This document shows, piece by piece, positions 34,430-44,192 of a stretch of DNA of 64,000 bases. Below the pieces are notes generated by a model, which worked only from the letters and a program-made list of their open reading frames with translations, did not search any database and was not told where the DNA came from. Source of the stretch: Microvirga zambiensis WSM3693 (lineage in GTDB: Bacteria > Pseudomonadota > Alphaproteobacteria > Rhizobiales > Beijerinckiaceae); assembly GCF_016735695.1 (NCBI RefSeq), contig NZ_JAERQD010000027.1, forward strand, positions 1 to 64,000, given 5' to 3'. Numbering within the stretch: the first letter of the stretch is position 1; every line of letters starts with the position of its first letter. Made by a program: the position numbers and the translations under genes.

Positions 34430-35245
34430 TCATGGCTCGCGCAATCCAGCCCGCCCCGACCGGCCAGGACGAAACAAGTCCAGGTTGACGAAGATCGCGC
34501 CAGCCGCAGCCATCAGAGCCAGAGCGCCCCAGGTAAGCGCGTAAACCAGGTGGCTATTGGAAAAAGCAATCACCGTAAGTCCCGCGACAGGCAGGCGGCG
34601 CTCCCCGGACGCACGCTCCGCGTCGATAAAGTATGGCGCGACCTTCTCCAGGCCACGCGCCGCTGCGATTGCGCCGACGTCGCGGGAGTACCAGCGGCCG
34701 GACGCCGGATCATTCGCACGCAGAAACGCCCCGCTTGGCTCCGGCATGCGCAGCAGACCAGTCACCGTGACGGGTCCCGGGCCCGGCGGCTGCCAGGAGG
34801 CCGGATCGCGTTCGGTCGCTGGAACGAAGCCGCGGTTGACGAAGATCGTCGTTCCGTCATCTCGGGCCAGGGGCGTCATGACCCAGTATCCCTCGCCCAG
34901 TTCGGTTACGGCCTTGACGAGCGTCGAGCGATCCCCGAGCCACTCGCCCATCGCAGTCACGCGCCGATACTCATCGGCGGCAGCCGATATTCCGGCCCAA
35001 TCCGCCGGTCCGGGCGCAGGAATCGGGACGGCGTGGACCCGCGCCTCCACGCGCGCGATCAGATCGAGCTTATAGGCGCGCCGATGGACCTGCCAGACGG
35101 CAAGCGCGATGAGGCCGGCCACGATCAGAATCGCAGCGAGATCGAAGGCGATCAGCCATGCGATTTTCCGGCGGGTCAGGGCTTCTGCAGGGCCTCGTGC
35201 GGCGACATCGGCATCATGTTCTGATCCATGTGATACATGACCCAT
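34430..35245 (-). CDS. SURF1 family oxidase assembly protein
   Basis: Up to 271 residues. SURF1 proteins help insert heme into heme-copper oxidases. Two membrane spans are visible (AWLIAFDLAAILIVAGLIAL and VYALTWGALALMAAAGAIFV) flanking a periplasmic domain with YWVMTPLARDDGTTIFVNRG and GPVTVTGLLRMPE. The ATG at 35245 would overlap cyoD by 70 bases. An in-frame CTG at 35179 overlaps the cyoD stop as CTGA and starts a protein LTRRKIAWL, closer to the family; the true start is uncertain. Last gene of the cyo operon, so it serves the quinol oxidase here. Confidence 0.85.
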   Translation of the reverse strand: MGHVSHGSEHDADVAARGPAEALTRRKIAWLIAFDLAAILIVAGLIALAVWQVHRRAYKLDLIARVEARVHAVPIPAPGPADWAGISAAADEYRRVTAMGEWLGDRSTLVKAVTELGEGYWVMTPLARDDGTTIFVNRGFVPATERDPASWQPPGPGPVTVTGLLRMPEPSGAFLRANDPASGRWYSRDVGAIAAARGLEKVAPYFIDAERASGERRLPVAGLTVIAFSNSHLVYALTWGALALMAAAGAIFVNLDLFRPGRSGRAGLREP

Positions 35246-35583
35246 ATCGAGCCAACCAGCGTGATGACGACAAGTGTGAGCGTGAACAGCAGGGCCAGGA
35301 AGGTCCAGCCGCCCTCGGATTTGGTATTCATGTGCAGGAAGTAGATCATGTGGACCACGATCTGCACAGCAGCGAAGGCCATGATCACGATGCTGGTCAA
35401 GAGCGTGTCGTTCAGGACGTTCGCCATCACGAGCCAGAACGGGATGGCGGTCAGGATGACCGACAGGACGAAGCCGGTCACGTAGCTTTTGAACGTGCCC
35501 TGCGCGTCGTGGGAATGATCCCCGTGCGCCTCGCCGTGACCGTGCGGCTCCCCGGCGAGTCCGGGCTCGGTGACCTGGCTCAT
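35176..35583 (-). CDS. cyoD: cytochrome bo-type quinol oxidase subunit IV
   Basis: 135 residues from ATG 35583, whose ATGA overlaps the cyoC stop. The histidine-rich N terminus [16 protein letters not shown] is followed by [20 protein letters not shown] and two more spans, the pattern of CyoD. It is a small assembly subunit of the bo3 oxidase. Confidence 0.93.
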   Translation of the reverse strand: MSQVTEPGLAGEPHGHGEAHGDHSHDAQGTFKSYVTGFVLSVILTAIPFWLVMANVLNDTLLTSIVIMAFAAVQIVVHMIYFLHMNTKSEGGWTFLALLFTLTLVVITLVGSIWVMYHMDQNMMPMSPHEALQKP

Positions 35584-36206
35584 CGCATGGCTCCCATCAG
35601 GTAGACGAAGGTGAAGACACCGATCCAGACGACGTCGAGGAAGTGCCAGAACATGGAGAGGCACATGAGCCGGCGCTGGTTCGCCACGATCAGCCCGCGC
35701 CGGCGCACCTGCACCATCAGCGTCACGAGCCAGACGATGCCGAAGGTGACATGCAGCCCGTGCGTCCCCACAAGCGCGAAGAAGGAGGACAGGAACGCGC
35801 TGCGCTGAGGAGTGGCGCCTTCACGGATCAGATGGGAGAATTCGTAGAGCTCGATCGCGATGAAGCCTGCTCCGAACAGGCCCGTGACCGCCAGCCAATT
35901 CAGGGTCGGCCTGATCCGATCCTTCTGCATCTCCAGCATGGCAAAGCCGTAGGTGATCGACGACAGGAGCAGCAGGCCCGTATTGACGGCGACGAGCCGC
36001 AGGTCGAACAGGTCCGCTCCCGACGGCCCCGCCGCATAGTTGCGGCCGAGCACGCCGAAGGTGGCGAACAGCGCCGCGAAGATGAGGCAATCGCTCATCA
36101 GATAGAGCCAGAAGCCGAACAGCGTGCCCCCGTCTCCGTGGGCGTGCCCTTCCTCGTCGTAGAAGACAGGCGCCGTGGCGCCGGGCGGAGGGGTCGTCTC
36201 GTGCAT
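35580..36206 (-). CDS. cyoC: cytochrome bo-type quinol oxidase subunit III
   Basis: 208 residues from ATG 36206; the longer frame to 36329 overlaps cyoB and is not used. Five spans typical of bacterial COX3: [96 protein letters not shown]. Four bases separate it from cyoB. Confidence 0.95.
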   Translation of the reverse strand: MHETTPPPGATAPVFYDEEGHAHGDGGTLFGFWLYLMSDCLIFAALFATFGVLGRNYAAGPSGADLFDLRLVAVNTGLLLLSSITYGFAMLEMQKDRIRPTLNWLAVTGLFGAGFIAIELYEFSHLIREGATPQRSAFLSSFFALVGTHGLHVTFGIVWLVTLMVQVRRRGLIVANQRRLMCLSMFWHFLDVVWIGVFTFVYLMGAMR

Positions 36207-36210
36207 CGCC

Positions 36211-38214
36211 TCAAGCCCCTCCCACCAGTTGCGCCGCTCCTTGGCTTTCGATCCGGACGACGTCCTCGGCCGGGATGTAATAGTCCCGGTCGTAGTTGAA
36301 CGTGTGGATGATGGCGACCGCGAGGACACCGACGAACGACAGGGCTGCCAGCCACCAGATGTACCAGACCAGGGCGAAGCCGAGCACGGTGCTGAGCACC
36401 GCCAGGATGACGCCAGTGCCGGTGTTCCTGGGCATGTGGATCGGCCTGAAGCCTTCCATCGGCCGATCGTGACCGCGCTTCTTCATGTCCCACCACGCAT
36501 CGAGATCGTGAACCACAGGCGTGAAGGCGAAATTATAGGGTGGAGGCGGCGAGGTGGTCGACCATTCGAGCGTCCGGCCGCCCCAGGGATCTCCGGTGAG
36601 GTCGCGCAGCTGCTCGCGTTTGAAGAAGCTGACGACGAGTTGGATCACGAAGGCCAGGATGCCGGCCATGATGATGAAGGCGCCGATCGCGGCCAGCGTC
36701 AGGAACGGCTGGACGGCCGTGTCCTCGAAATGCTGCGTCCGGCGCGTCACGCCCATCAGGCCGATGATGTAGATCGGCATGAACGTGATCCAGAAGCCGA
36801 TCAGCCAGCACCAGAACGACGCCTTGCCCCAGAACGGGTCGAGCTTGTAGCCGAAAGCCTTCGGGAACCAGTACTGGACGCCCGCGAGCAGCCCGAACAC
36901 CACGCCGCCGATGATGACGTTGTGGAAATGCGCGACCAGGAACAGGCTGTTGTGCAGGACGAAGTCGGCGGGCGGCACCGCGAGCAGCACGCCGGTCAAT
37001 CCGCCGAGCACGAAGGTCGGGATGAAGCCCATCACCCAGATCATCGGCGTCTCGAAGCGGATCTTCCCCCGGTACATGGTGAACAGCCAGTTGAACACCT
37101 TGGCGCCCGTCGGGATCGAGATGATCATCGTCGTGATGCCGAAAAAGGCATTGACGTTGGCGCCCGCCCCCATGGTGAAGAAGTGATGCAGCCAAACGAG
37201 CCAGGATACGAGGGCGATCACCATCGTGGCGTAGACCATCGACGTGTACCCGAACAGGCGCTTGCCGGAGAAGGTGGACACCACTTCCGAATAGATGCCG
37301 AAGGCCGGCAGGATCAGGACATAAACTTCCGGATGGCCCCAGATCCAGATGAGGTTCATGTACAGCATCGAGTTGCCGCCGAAGTCGTTCGTGAAGAACC
37401 GCGTTCCGACATAACGGTCGAGGGCGAGGAGCGCCAAGGTCGCGGTCAGGACCGGGAAGATCGTGACGATGATGGCGTTGCTGGCAAGGGTCGTCCAGGT
37501 AAAGACCGGCAGCTTCATCATCGTCATGCCGGGCGCGCGCATCTTCACGATGGTGGCGATCAGGTTGATTCCGGACAGCGTGGTGCCGACGCCCGCGATC
37601 TGGAGGCCCCAGATGTAGTAGTCGACTCCGACGCCGGGGCTGTAGGCTGCTCCCGACAAGGGCGGATAGGCGAGCCATGTGGCCCGCGAATACTCTCCCA
37701 CGAAGAGCGACGTCATGGTGAGAACGGCGCCGCCCACCGTCATCCAGAAGCTGAAATTGTTCAGGAAGGGGAAGGCCACGTCGCGCGCGCCGATCTGCAA
37801 CGGCATGATGTAGTTCATGACGCCGGTCACGAAGGGCATCGCCATGAAGAAGATCATGATCGTGCCGTGAGCGGTGAAGATCTGGTCGTAATGGTGCGGC
37901 GGCAGGTACCCCTCCGACGCGCCGACCGCGAGAGCCTTCTGCGTGATCATCATGATCGCGTCCGCGAAGCCGCGCAGCAACATGATGATGGCGAGAATGA
38001 TGTACATGATGCCGATCTTCTTGTGATCGACGCTCGTGAACCATTCCCGCCACAGGTATCCCCATTGGCCGTACCAGGTGACCGCGCCCACTAGCGCCAA
38101 TCCGCCCAAGGCTACGACGATGAACGTCACGAGCAGGATCGGCTCATGGTACGGAATGGCCTCGAGTGTCAGTCGCCCGAAGATCAGTTGCTGGAGATCG
38201 AGGTTCGAGAACAT
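36211..38214 (-). CDS. cyoB: cytochrome bo-type quinol oxidase subunit I
   Basis: 667 residues, the catalytic subunit that holds low-spin heme, the heme-copper centre and proton channels. Seen: [16 protein letters not shown] near 55; low-spin heme histidine in [39 protein letters not shown] with the copper His crosslinked to Tyr; copper pair in [28 protein letters not shown] with both heme histidines. The long form with extra N- and C-terminal spans is characteristic of CyoB rather than cytochrome c oxidases. Reduces oxygen with ubiquinol at the inner membrane. Confidence 0.97.
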   Translation of the reverse strand: MFSNLDLQQLIFGRLTLEAIPYHEPILLVTFIVVALGGLALVGAVTWYGQWGYLWREWFTSVDHKKIGIMYIILAIIMLLRGFADAIMMITQKALAVGASEGYLPPHHYDQIFTAHGTIMIFFMAMPFVTGVMNYIMPLQIGARDVAFPFLNNFSFWMTVGGAVLTMTSLFVGEYSRATWLAYPPLSGAAYSPGVGVDYYIWGLQIAGVGTTLSGINLIATIVKMRAPGMTMMKLPVFTWTTLASNAIIVTIFPVLTATLALLALDRYVGTRFFTNDFGGNSMLYMNLIWIWGHPEVYVLILPAFGIYSEVVSTFSGKRLFGYTSMVYATMVIALVSWLVWLHHFFTMGAGANVNAFFGITTMIISIPTGAKVFNWLFTMYRGKIRFETPMIWVMGFIPTFVLGGLTGVLLAVPPADFVLHNSLFLVAHFHNVIIGGVVFGLLAGVQYWFPKAFGYKLDPFWGKASFWCWLIGFWITFMPIYIIGLMGVTRRTQHFEDTAVQPFLTLAAIGAFIIMAGILAFVIQLVVSFFKREQLRDLTGDPWGGRTLEWSTTSPPPPYNFAFTPVVHDLDAWWDMKKRGHDRPMEGFRPIHMPRNTGTGVILAVLSTVLGFALVWYIWWLAALSFVGVLAVAIIHTFNYDRDYYIPAEDVVRIESQGAAQLVGGA

Positions 38215-38231
38215 GCTGCTGCTCGCTCCAA

Positions 38232-39449
38232 TCAGTGCTGATGGCCGTCGGTCGGACGGGTGTTCAATTGCGCCGGCGCAGGCCCACTGCCCGGACCGGG
38301 CGGGACGGTGCCGCGCTCCTGGCCGGGCTGGTCGCGCGGTATCACGCCTTGCGGCTCCTCGGAACTTCGAGGTGCGCGGCCGGAGGCCGGGAAGGTCGCG
38401 CCGGACGGCTCGCTGCCGCTTTCCAGGCGACGGCTGTCGTAGTCGAGCCGCTGACGGTTGGCCTCACTGTCCTCCGCCGCGCCGCCCATCCTGTCGATGT
38501 GGTGCATCTCCTGCACGCACATCTGGCCGGGAGCGACGCACATGCCGACCGCGGCGGTAAAGAGGCCATCCTCCACGGAGCCGAAGAATCGGACAGGTTC
38601 CGCCTCGCTCGGCTTTTCGAGCTTGAGATAGGCCTCGCGGTTGAGGGGCTCTCCGGCGGCCTTCGCCTTCGCCACCCATTCGTCGAAGCCCTGCTGCGTA
38701 AGGCTCCGGAAACCGAAGTTCATGCGGGAGAAGCCGGCTCCGCTGTACATCCCCGACAAGCCGGTGAAATCCCCCTCATGGTTCATGACGGCATTGAGTC
38801 GCGTCTCCATGCCCGGCATGGCGTAGATCATGCCCGCCAGGGCAGGAACAAAGAATGTGTTCCACACGGAGGACGACGTGATCCTGAAGGAGATCGGAAC
38901 ATTCGCAGGCGCGGCCATCTCGTTCAGGCTTGCGACGCCCAATTCGGGGTAGATGAAGAGCCACTTCCAGTCGAGCGCGACGACCTCGACCGTCAGCGGT
39001 TTTACGTCGGCCGGCACGGGTTTGTTGGGCGCAAGCCGGCCGAGGGGCCTGAAAGGATCGAGCGTATGCGTGCTGATCCAGGTCATTGCACCGAGCGCCA
39101 TGATGATGAGCAGGGGTATGGTCCAGATCACCACTTCGAGCTGAGTCGAATGATGAAATTCCGGATCATAGGTCGCGTCGGTGTTGGATGCCCGGTAGCG
39201 CCAGGCGAAAAGGAATGTGAGCGCGATCACCGGCAGGATCACGAGCAGCATGAGCACTGTCGAGGCGATGATGAGGTTGCGCTGCTGGACGGCGACGTCG
39301 CCGGAAGGGTCCATGACGACCATGCCGCAGCCGGCGAGCAGGCCCGAGGTGATGAAGACAGCCAGGCCCCGAACGAATTTGCGGCGCAACTTTTTGCAGG
39401 GACTGCCGATGGCACCTGATCGCTTGAAAGGGATGGCCGTGTCACTCAC
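38232..39449 (-). CDS. cyoA: cytochrome bo-type quinol oxidase subunit II
   Basis: 405 residues, longer than the usual about 315-380. Signal with lipobox LLAGC (about residue 41), two spans ([20 protein letters not shown] and [20 protein letters not shown]), then a periplasmic cupredoxin domain without the CuA cysteine pair, as expected for quinol oxidases. The last 90 residues are a hydrophilic proline/arginine-rich tail ending in GHQH, an extension absent from E. coli CyoA. First gene of the operon cyoABCD-surf1; no heme O synthase (cyoE) is present here. Confidence 0.95.
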   Translation of the reverse strand: MSDTAIPFKRSGAIGSPCKKLRRKFVRGLAVFITSGLLAGCGMVVMDPSGDVAVQQRNLIIASTVLMLLVILPVIALTFLFAWRYRASNTDATYDPEFHHSTQLEVVIWTIPLLIIMALGAMTWISTHTLDPFRPLGRLAPNKPVPADVKPLTVEVVALDWKWLFIYPELGVASLNEMAAPANVPISFRITSSSVWNTFFVPALAGMIYAMPGMETRLNAVMNHEGDFTGLSGMYSGAGFSRMNFGFRSLTQQGFDEWVAKAKAAGEPLNREAYLKLEKPSEAEPVRFFGSVEDGLFTAAVGMCVAPGQMCVQEMHHIDRMGGAAEDSEANRQRLDYDSRRLESGSEPSGATFPASGRAPRSSEEPQGVIPRDQPGQERGTVPPGPGSGPAPAQLNTRPTDGHQH

Positions 39450-39520
39450 TCGGTAACTCCTTTCAGCTTATGATCGCGAACCTTATCCCGATGAATCGAA
39501 AGCGCAGGCCCCCGTGCGCG
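39450..39520. promoter_or_regulatory. cyo operon upstream region
   Basis: Short gap between the transporter's 3' end and cyoA. It must contain the cyoA ribosome-binding site (AAAGGAGTTACC before the ATG). The promoter may lie here or inside the end of the transporter gene; no FNR or ArcA-like box is obvious. Confidence 0.4.
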
Positions 39521-40864
39521 CTAGACCTGCCGGATTTCCGAGCGGGAGATGCTGAGGGCTATCAAGGTGGTGACCGCTCCGGAGAGAAGATACAGGCCGA
39601 CGCAGGCCAGCCCGTAGCGGGCCGACAGAAACAGCACGATCAGCGGCGCGAAACCCGCTCCGAGCAGCCAGGCGAGATCGTTGGTGAGAGCCGCGCCGGT
39701 GTAGCGATAGCGTTGCGCAAGCTGCGACGTGACGGCCCCTGAGGACTGCCCGTATGACAGGCCGAGCAGCAGGAAACCTGCATTGACGTAAATCGTCTGC
39801 CCGATCGCGTTCTCTTCAACGATCAGGGGAGCGATGATGCTGCAGATGGCGAAAATCGCGATCAGGCCGGCCGAGATCATGAGGAGCATGCGGCGGCCGA
39901 TCTGATCGGCGATCAGGCCCGAGGCTACGACCGCGCCGGCGCATATAAAGGCACCGGAGCATTGCACCATGAGGAACTCGCCTGCCGAGCGCTGGGTGAA
40001 CAGGGTGATCCAACTGATGGGAAAGACCGTCACGAGGTGAAAGAGAGCAAAACTGGCGAGCGGGATCAAAGCACCGATGAGGAGAACACGCGCGTAATCC
40101 CTGATCAGGGGGATGATGGGCGCCGGTTCGAGACGTCCCCGTTCGAGGAGGCGCGAAAACTCTTCCGTCGCGACGAGACGCAACCGCGAGAACAAGGCTA
40201 CGACATTCACGGCGAAGGCGCAGAAGAACGGATAGCGCCATCCCCAATCGAGAAAATCGGCCTCCGACACGTTGAGGAGGAAGAACGAGAACAGCACGCC
40301 CGCCACCATGAAGCCCAGAGGCGCGCCGAGTTGCGGGATGGCGGCGTAGAAGCCGCGGCGCTCGATCGGCGCGTTGAGGGCGAGAAGCGAGGCCAGCCCA
40401 TCCCAGGCACCGCCCAGAGCAAGTCCCTGACCGATCCTCAGGATGGCGAGGAGATACAGAGACCACGCCCCGATCTGCCCGTAGCCCGGCAGGAAGGAGA
40501 TTGCCATGGTGGAGAAGCCGAGCAGGAAGAGCGCCATAGTCAGCTTGACGCCACGCCCGTGCCGACGGTCGATTGCCATGAAGATGATCGAACCTATCGG
40601 CCGGGCGATAAAGGCAAGCGAGAAAATAGCGAACGAGTAAAGCGTCGCCGTCACGGGCTCCGCGAAGGGAAAGAACACCTTCGGGAAGACCACCACCGAG
40701 GCGATGGCGAAGACGAAGAAGTCGAAATACTCGGCTGCCCGGCCGATGACGACCCCGATGGCGATCTCGCTGGGCGCGACCCGATGGTCGGCGGACACCA
40801 AACGGGCGTCGCGCTCCAGCGGTGTGGAGGAGGGCCGTGGTCCTTCAACCTGATCCATCGTCAT
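39521..40864 (-). CDS. MHS-type MFS transporter
   Basis: 447-residue 12-span major facilitator of the metabolite:proton symporter (ProP/KgtP/ShiA) family. Family motif after the first spans: IARPIGSIIFMAIDRRHGRG, and the N-terminal VVIGRAAEYFDFFVFAIASV replaces the usual GNxxEWYDF. FLPGYGQIGAWSLYLLAILR and IGQGLALGGAWDGLASLLAL complete the pattern. Probable importer of an osmolyte or organic acid; ligand not predictable. It lies upstream of cyoA on the same strand with a 71-base gap, so it may be co-transcribed. Confidence 0.88.
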   Translation of the reverse strand: MTMDQVEGPRPSSTPLERDARLVSADHRVAPSEIAIGVVIGRAAEYFDFFVFAIASVVVFPKVFFPFAEPVTATLYSFAIFSLAFIARPIGSIIFMAIDRRHGRGVKLTMALFLLGFSTMAISFLPGYGQIGAWSLYLLAILRIGQGLALGGAWDGLASLLALNAPIERRGFYAAIPQLGAPLGFMVAGVLFSFFLLNVSEADFLDWGWRYPFFCAFAVNVVALFSRLRLVATEEFSRLLERGRLEPAPIIPLIRDYARVLLIGALIPLASFALFHLVTVFPISWITLFTQRSAGEFLMVQCSGAFICAGAVVASGLIADQIGRRMLLMISAGLIAIFAICSIIAPLIVEENAIGQTIYVNAGFLLLGLSYGQSSGAVTSQLAQRYRYTGAALTNDLAWLLGAGFAPLIVLFLSARYGLACVGLYLLSGAVTTLIALSISRSEIRQV

Positions 40865-41261
40865 CTGGGCAATCGCCTCTAATGAGAATAGCTCAGCCCA
40901 GTCAGCAGATCTGGATCAGGCCCGTGACGGCCTGTCCTCAGCTACTTGATCTGAGGCTTTAACGCCGTAATCCAGGTTCACCTTGACCGCAGGTTTTAGG
41001 GTCGCCGCCGGGTTCAGCAAGCCGGAGGCCGAGCATTTTGGCACAGGACAGGTGTTTCCGATGTCGGCAGAGATGCGCCGCACCCCGGATTATGTTTCAA
41101 ATCCTTATTGCGCACGGTCCATCGGCCTGATCGTCGAAAGCCTGACAAAAAGACTTCAGCAAATTCCGGCCTGATGGAATGAACAACGGAAATCGAGCGA
41201 CGCTTTCAATCACCCCAAAAAGGGGTCAACCGTTCAATTTCCTCTCAGGTCGAATTGGCCG
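40865..41261. other. 400-base stretch without a supported gene
   Basis: A plus-strand frame at 40983-41174 (with an internal ATG at 41061) encodes a short peptide with no recognised motif; not called. CAGGCCCGTGACGGCCTG near 40918-40935 is a hairpin that may end a transcript. Otherwise nothing recognised. Confidence 0.35.
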
Positions 41262-41948
41262 TCACTTATAGGCAACCCAACCCCGGAAGGTGAAACCGGC
41301 ATAAAAGAGGCTGACGTTCGAGAATCCGGCGTTGCGCATGAGTGCCTCGTCCTCTTCGGGAGAGAGGACAGGCAATCGGCGACCGATTTCGGCGGCGGCG
41401 GTCTCTGCCTTCTCGATGGGGACGCCCGAGGCCGCCGCAAAGGCGGCGTAACGGCTGAGCCAGATCGCCTTTTCATCAGCCTCTTGAGGGAAGCTGTGGT
41501 GCGCGACGACAAAGGGCGCACCGGGTTTCAGTCGCTTATGCACCTCCGACAGAGTGCGCAAGCGCTCATCGGCCGGCACAAAATGCAGCGTCAGGAGGCA
41601 TGTCGCCCCATCGAATGGCCCCTGAGGGGCATCGTCGATATACCCCTCATGCAGTTCGACGCGCGATCCGAGAGAGCCGAGCGTGCCCCTCGCCAGTCTC
41701 AGCATTTCGGCCGACGGATCGACTCCGACGAACCGCCAGCGCTGATGGCGCTCGGCGAAAGCCTTCAGCTCCAGCCCGCCGCCCGCACCGAGAACCAGCA
41801 CACGAGCCTCCGCGCCGAGTCGTTCGGCGAGGAGGAGAGCCGTCATCCGCTGGAGGTCGGCAAATCCCGGCACGAGCCGGGGCGGCCCCTCGGCATAGCG
41901 GGAAACGGCCTCGGGATCAGAGAACGCTGCAGGCATGCGATCGGTCAT
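41262..41948 (-). CDS. SAM-dependent methyltransferase
   Basis: 228 residues from ATG 41948. Class I Rossmann methyltransferase: motif I LVLGAGGGLELKAFAE near 50, acidic loop FVGVDPSAEMLRLARG, CLLTLHFVPADERLRTLSEV, and KPGAPFVVAHHSF. Pattern is like the UbiE/YcgJ-type tRNA-cmo or small-molecule group; the substrate is unknown. Five bases separate it from the 126-residue gene upstream, so they form a pair. A longer frame upstream to 42461 is not supported. Confidence 0.85.
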   Translation of the reverse strand: MTDRMPAAFSDPEAVSRYAEGPPRLVPGFADLQRMTALLLAERLGAEARVLVLGAGGGLELKAFAERHQRWRFVGVDPSAEMLRLARGTLGSLGSRVELHEGYIDDAPQGPFDGATCLLTLHFVPADERLRTLSEVHKRLKPGAPFVVAHHSFPQEADEKAIWLSRYAAFAAASGVPIEKAETAAAEIGRRLPVLSPEEDEALMRNAGFSNVSLFYAGFTFRGWVAYK

Positions 41949-41953
41949 TATCG

Positions 41954-42334
41954 TCAGGTCCCGTTGATCCGCACATTCGGACCGAACAGGCAGCCCGGAA
42001 CGATTGCCGAACAATCGTTGGGTCTTACGCCCCCCCGGCTCTCCAGATAAACGCGCGCCGCCTTGATCGCCGCGTTGCATTGGGCCGATGTACCGCCCAG
42101 GACCTCTTCCGGCGCGGTGCGGCCGGTCCAGACGTTCAGGGTGGTGGCGATGGCCCAGCCGGGTTCGGCAAGCGCGCGGTTGGCGATATTCGGCAAGGAG
42201 GCCTCGGCGCAGCTGCGCATCTCGGCGATGACGGCCTGCGGCGCGCGGATCTGCGCGAGGCGCTCGTTCATCTCGGACTGAAGCGGATCGACGATGAACA
42301 CGCCGACGAGAAAGGTGAAAAGATCCTGAAGCAT
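41954..42334 (-). CDS. hypothetical protein with N-terminal membrane anchor
   Basis: 126 residues. The N terminus MLQDLFTFLVGVFIVDPLQS is a hydrophobic anchor or signal. The rest is helical with cysteines at RSCAEAS, AQCNAAI, NDCSAIVPGC, possibly periplasmic disulfides. No family is recognised. It is just upstream of the methyltransferase and probably co-transcribed. Confidence 0.6.
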   Translation of the reverse strand: MLQDLFTFLVGVFIVDPLQSEMNERLAQIRAPQAVIAEMRSCAEASLPNIANRALAEPGWAIATTLNVWTGRTAPEEVLGGTSAQCNAAIKAARVYLESRGGVRPNDCSAIVPGCLFGPNVRINGT

Positions 42335-42510
42335 GATGGTCTCCGGGCCGGCGGTCGGATCGATGGAGATCCGACATCACGCGAGGGCCGGCGCGGCTCA
42401 CGTCAGAGGGGCCCGGATCAAGGGGTCTTGCCGGATTTAAGCATGGAGCGCGGCGGTTCAAGGCTCAGCCGCGCACTCGCACCGAAGCAGGAGCCTCAAA
42501 GTTGCCTGGA

Positions 42511-42528
42511 TTGGTCATGTATGACCAA
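42511..42528. promoter_or_regulatory. perfect 8+2+8 palindrome, candidate operator
   Basis: TTGGTCAT GT ATGACCAA. It lies between the divergent 42334 and 42569 genes. TGGTC/GACCA half-sites are typical of GntR/FadR-FCD regulators. The right arm includes an ATG in frame with the plus-strand gene, but an operator there argues that the real start is 42569. Confidence 0.6.
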
Positions 42529-42568
42529 ATCCGTCTGTAGCGATTCGCCGATCGGATCATCCGCCCCT

Positions 42569-43300
42569 ATGAGTTCGCCCCCTCAGCCTCGTAACGACTT
42601 CACCTTTCCCTGGTCCGTCGATCACGATCCGCAAAGCCCTCTCATCGAAAAGCTCGAGCAGTTCTACAGGCTGTGCCGAGCACGCTGGCAGTTTCTCGAA
42701 ACCTATAGGCGGGCCACCGAGCCCGGAATGCGCCGGCTTGGGCAGGCGCTCGATCAGACGCTCCTCGCCACCGCATTGATCGTGCTGCCCAAGGCCCTTG
42801 CCGGCTGGGAGACGCTTCGTCCCGTCATACGCGCCCACACGCGGGCACTGCTTCCGTTCATTCCGCAGACGACGCCGGAGGAAGAGGCGGTCGCGCAGGA
42901 TCCGGCCTGGGAGATCCTGGCCGAATTCGAGAGCCTTGCGCCGGATCAGCGGGACAAGGCGGCGCAGAACCTCGCCCTGCTATGGGATCATTTCGAAAAA
43001 ACCTTCGGTGGCCTGAGCGGATTTCTCGCGGAGCCGCAGACCGAGCAGTCGCTCTATCTCGACAAGCTGATGACCGCCTCGAGGCGCATGAAGCTCGCGC
43101 GTGGGTCCGAGGTTGCGTTCCACTTCGTCACGGTCGAATTGATGCGGCTCTACGTGGAAGGTCTCTGGCACGGACGACGCGACAGGGCGGCGTTTTCGCT
43201 CGCCTCGACCGTCTCCGTCCTGATCGATCGCGGGCGGATGATGCGGCCGGCATTGACCTTCGAGGGCTCGGCCTCTTCCCAGCGCGCAGAAGCGGCATAG
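42569..43300 (+). CDS. hypothetical protein
   Basis: 243 residues from ATG 42569; ATG 42521, inside the palindrome, is less likely. Largely helical with WSVDHDPQSPLIEKLEQFYR at the start, ATEPGMRRLGQALDQTLLAT, and LWDHFEKTFGGLSGFLAEPQ. No signal peptide or catalytic motif is recognised. Convergent with the exported protein at 43381, separated by a hairpin terminator. Confidence 0.65.
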   Translation: MSSPPQPRNDFTFPWSVDHDPQSPLIEKLEQFYRLCRARWQFLETYRRATEPGMRRLGQALDQTLLATALIVLPKALAGWETLRPVIRAHTRALLPFIPQTTPEEEAVAQDPAWEILAEFESLAPDQRDKAAQNLALLWDHFEKTFGGLSGFLAEPQTEQSLYLDKLMTASRRMKLARGSEVAFHFVTVELMRLYVEGLWHGRRDRAAFSLASTVSVLIDRGRMMRPALTFEGSASSQRAEAA

Positions 43301-43325
43301 GCCTCGACCCGACCTCACAACGCGA

Positions 43326-43360
43326 AACATCCGGAAGGTTTTGCATTCCTCCGGACGTTT
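43326..43360. terminator. bidirectional terminator between convergent genes
   Basis: AACATCCGGA / TCCGGACGTT arms (one mismatch) with further AGG/CCT pairing, then TTTC. AAAC precedes on the other side, so it can work for both 42569-43300 and 43381-43665. Confidence 0.55.
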
Positions 43361-43380
43361 CGGTGGTCTTTGCAGATAGA

Positions 43381-43665
43381 TTAGCGGCAGCGGCGGACCC
43401 GGCGCGTCACGATATCGCCGTTCGGCTCTTCCTCACGGATCACGACGGTGCGGCAGCGATCGATGCTGCCGGTCGAAAGATCATCGCGGTCATAGACGCG
43501 ACGACGCTCGATATAGCGGCGCTCGTAGCGGTCTCGATCCGGTCCCACGCGGACGCTTGGGCCGTCAGGACCAATACCGAACTGTACCTGCGCCGATGAG
43601 GGCGTCGAAACGACAATGCCTGAACCAAGTAAGGCAGCCGCCAAAAGCCAAGTTGCCTTCTTCAT
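43381..43665 (-). CDS. small exported basic protein
   Basis: 94 residues from ATG 43665. A signal peptide of about 25 residues (MKKATWLLAAALLGSGIVVS, cleavage near SSAQ) precedes a tyrosine/arginine-rich mature region (RYERRYIERRRVYDRDD) with two cysteines near the end. This composition is common in small periplasmic proteins of Hyphomicrobiales; function unknown. Confidence 0.65.
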   Translation of the reverse strand: MKKATWLLAAALLGSGIVVSTPSSAQVQFGIGPDGPSVRVGPDRDRYERRYIERRRVYDRDDLSTGSIDRCRTVVIREEEPNGDIVTRRVRRCR

Positions 43666-43839
43666 CACTCCATCTCCACGTCGTTGGCATATGACGACCA
43701 ACGCATTACTTCGATTTACGTTTCATGAAATGACGCGGCGGATCGCATTATCCTAGGCGCAGCTCTTTCTACGAGGACGTGACCAGGAACGACTTCGAAC
43801 AACGCAAGCGTGGCGGACAAATACCTTTCTACCGCAGCT

Positions 43840-43928
43840 AGAGCATCGGACGGACCGATGCTCTCATTCAAGGAGAAAGCATCGGATTCATCCCAAAAGT
43901 GCAGATCCACTTTTGGGTCCGATGCTTT
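43840..43928. repeat. intergenic double-hairpin repeat
   Basis: First hairpin: AGAGCATCGG / CCGATGCTCT, perfect 10 bp, 5-base loop (43840-43864). Second: AAAGCATCGGA / TCCGATGCTTT enclosing CCCAAAAGTG / CACTTTTGGG with a bulge (43876-43928). Highly similar elements recur between genes in many Hyphomicrobiales genomes (recalled, not searched). The end supplies the stop codon of the next minus-strand gene. Confidence 0.75.
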
Positions 43929-44124
43929 AGCGCGGCGCAGCCTGGATCTCGCGCTGCTCGACGACGCGCTCGATCATCTCGGCCTGGCTCTTGATGCAAT
44001 AGAGCGGCATCCCGCCCGCCGTCGACGGCAGCTGACGAAGAACGGTGAAGATGGCACGGGGAAGATGATGTGCGGCAGCGCTCGGCTGCACGGCTTGACC
44101 GACCTTGAACAAATGCTCCTTCAT
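43927..44124 (-). CDS. small hypothetical protein
   Basis: 65 residues from ATG 44124 (KEHLFKVGQAVQPS start; a GTG-initiated extension to 44145 is possible). FKVGQAV, then AIFTVLRQLPSTAGGMPLYC and IKSQAEMIERVVEQREI resemble a small SH3-like beta barrel seen in several rhizobial hypothetical proteins. The TAA stop lies within the last bases of the intergenic repeat at 43840-43928. Confidence 0.6.
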   Translation of the reverse strand: MKEHLFKVGQAVQPSAAAHHLPRAIFTVLRQLPSTAGGMPLYCIKSQAEMIERVVEQREIQAAPR

Positions 44125-44192
44125 GGCGCCCTCCCGCAGGACCAAGGGGACGGCGCATCATATCAGCCCGATGTCCTGGCCGTGAGACCCGA

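Noticed and set aside
36175..38094. Plus-strand open frame of 639 codons opposite cyoB
   Set aside because: Histidine/glutamate-rich antisense shadow of cyoB.
40983..41174. 63-codon plus-strand gene
   Set aside because: No ribosome-binding site of note, no motif; possibly just an open frame in intergenic DNA.
41949..42461. N-terminal extension of the methyltransferase
   Set aside because: Arginine-rich wrong-frame reading of the 126-residue gene; the methyltransferase starts at 41948.
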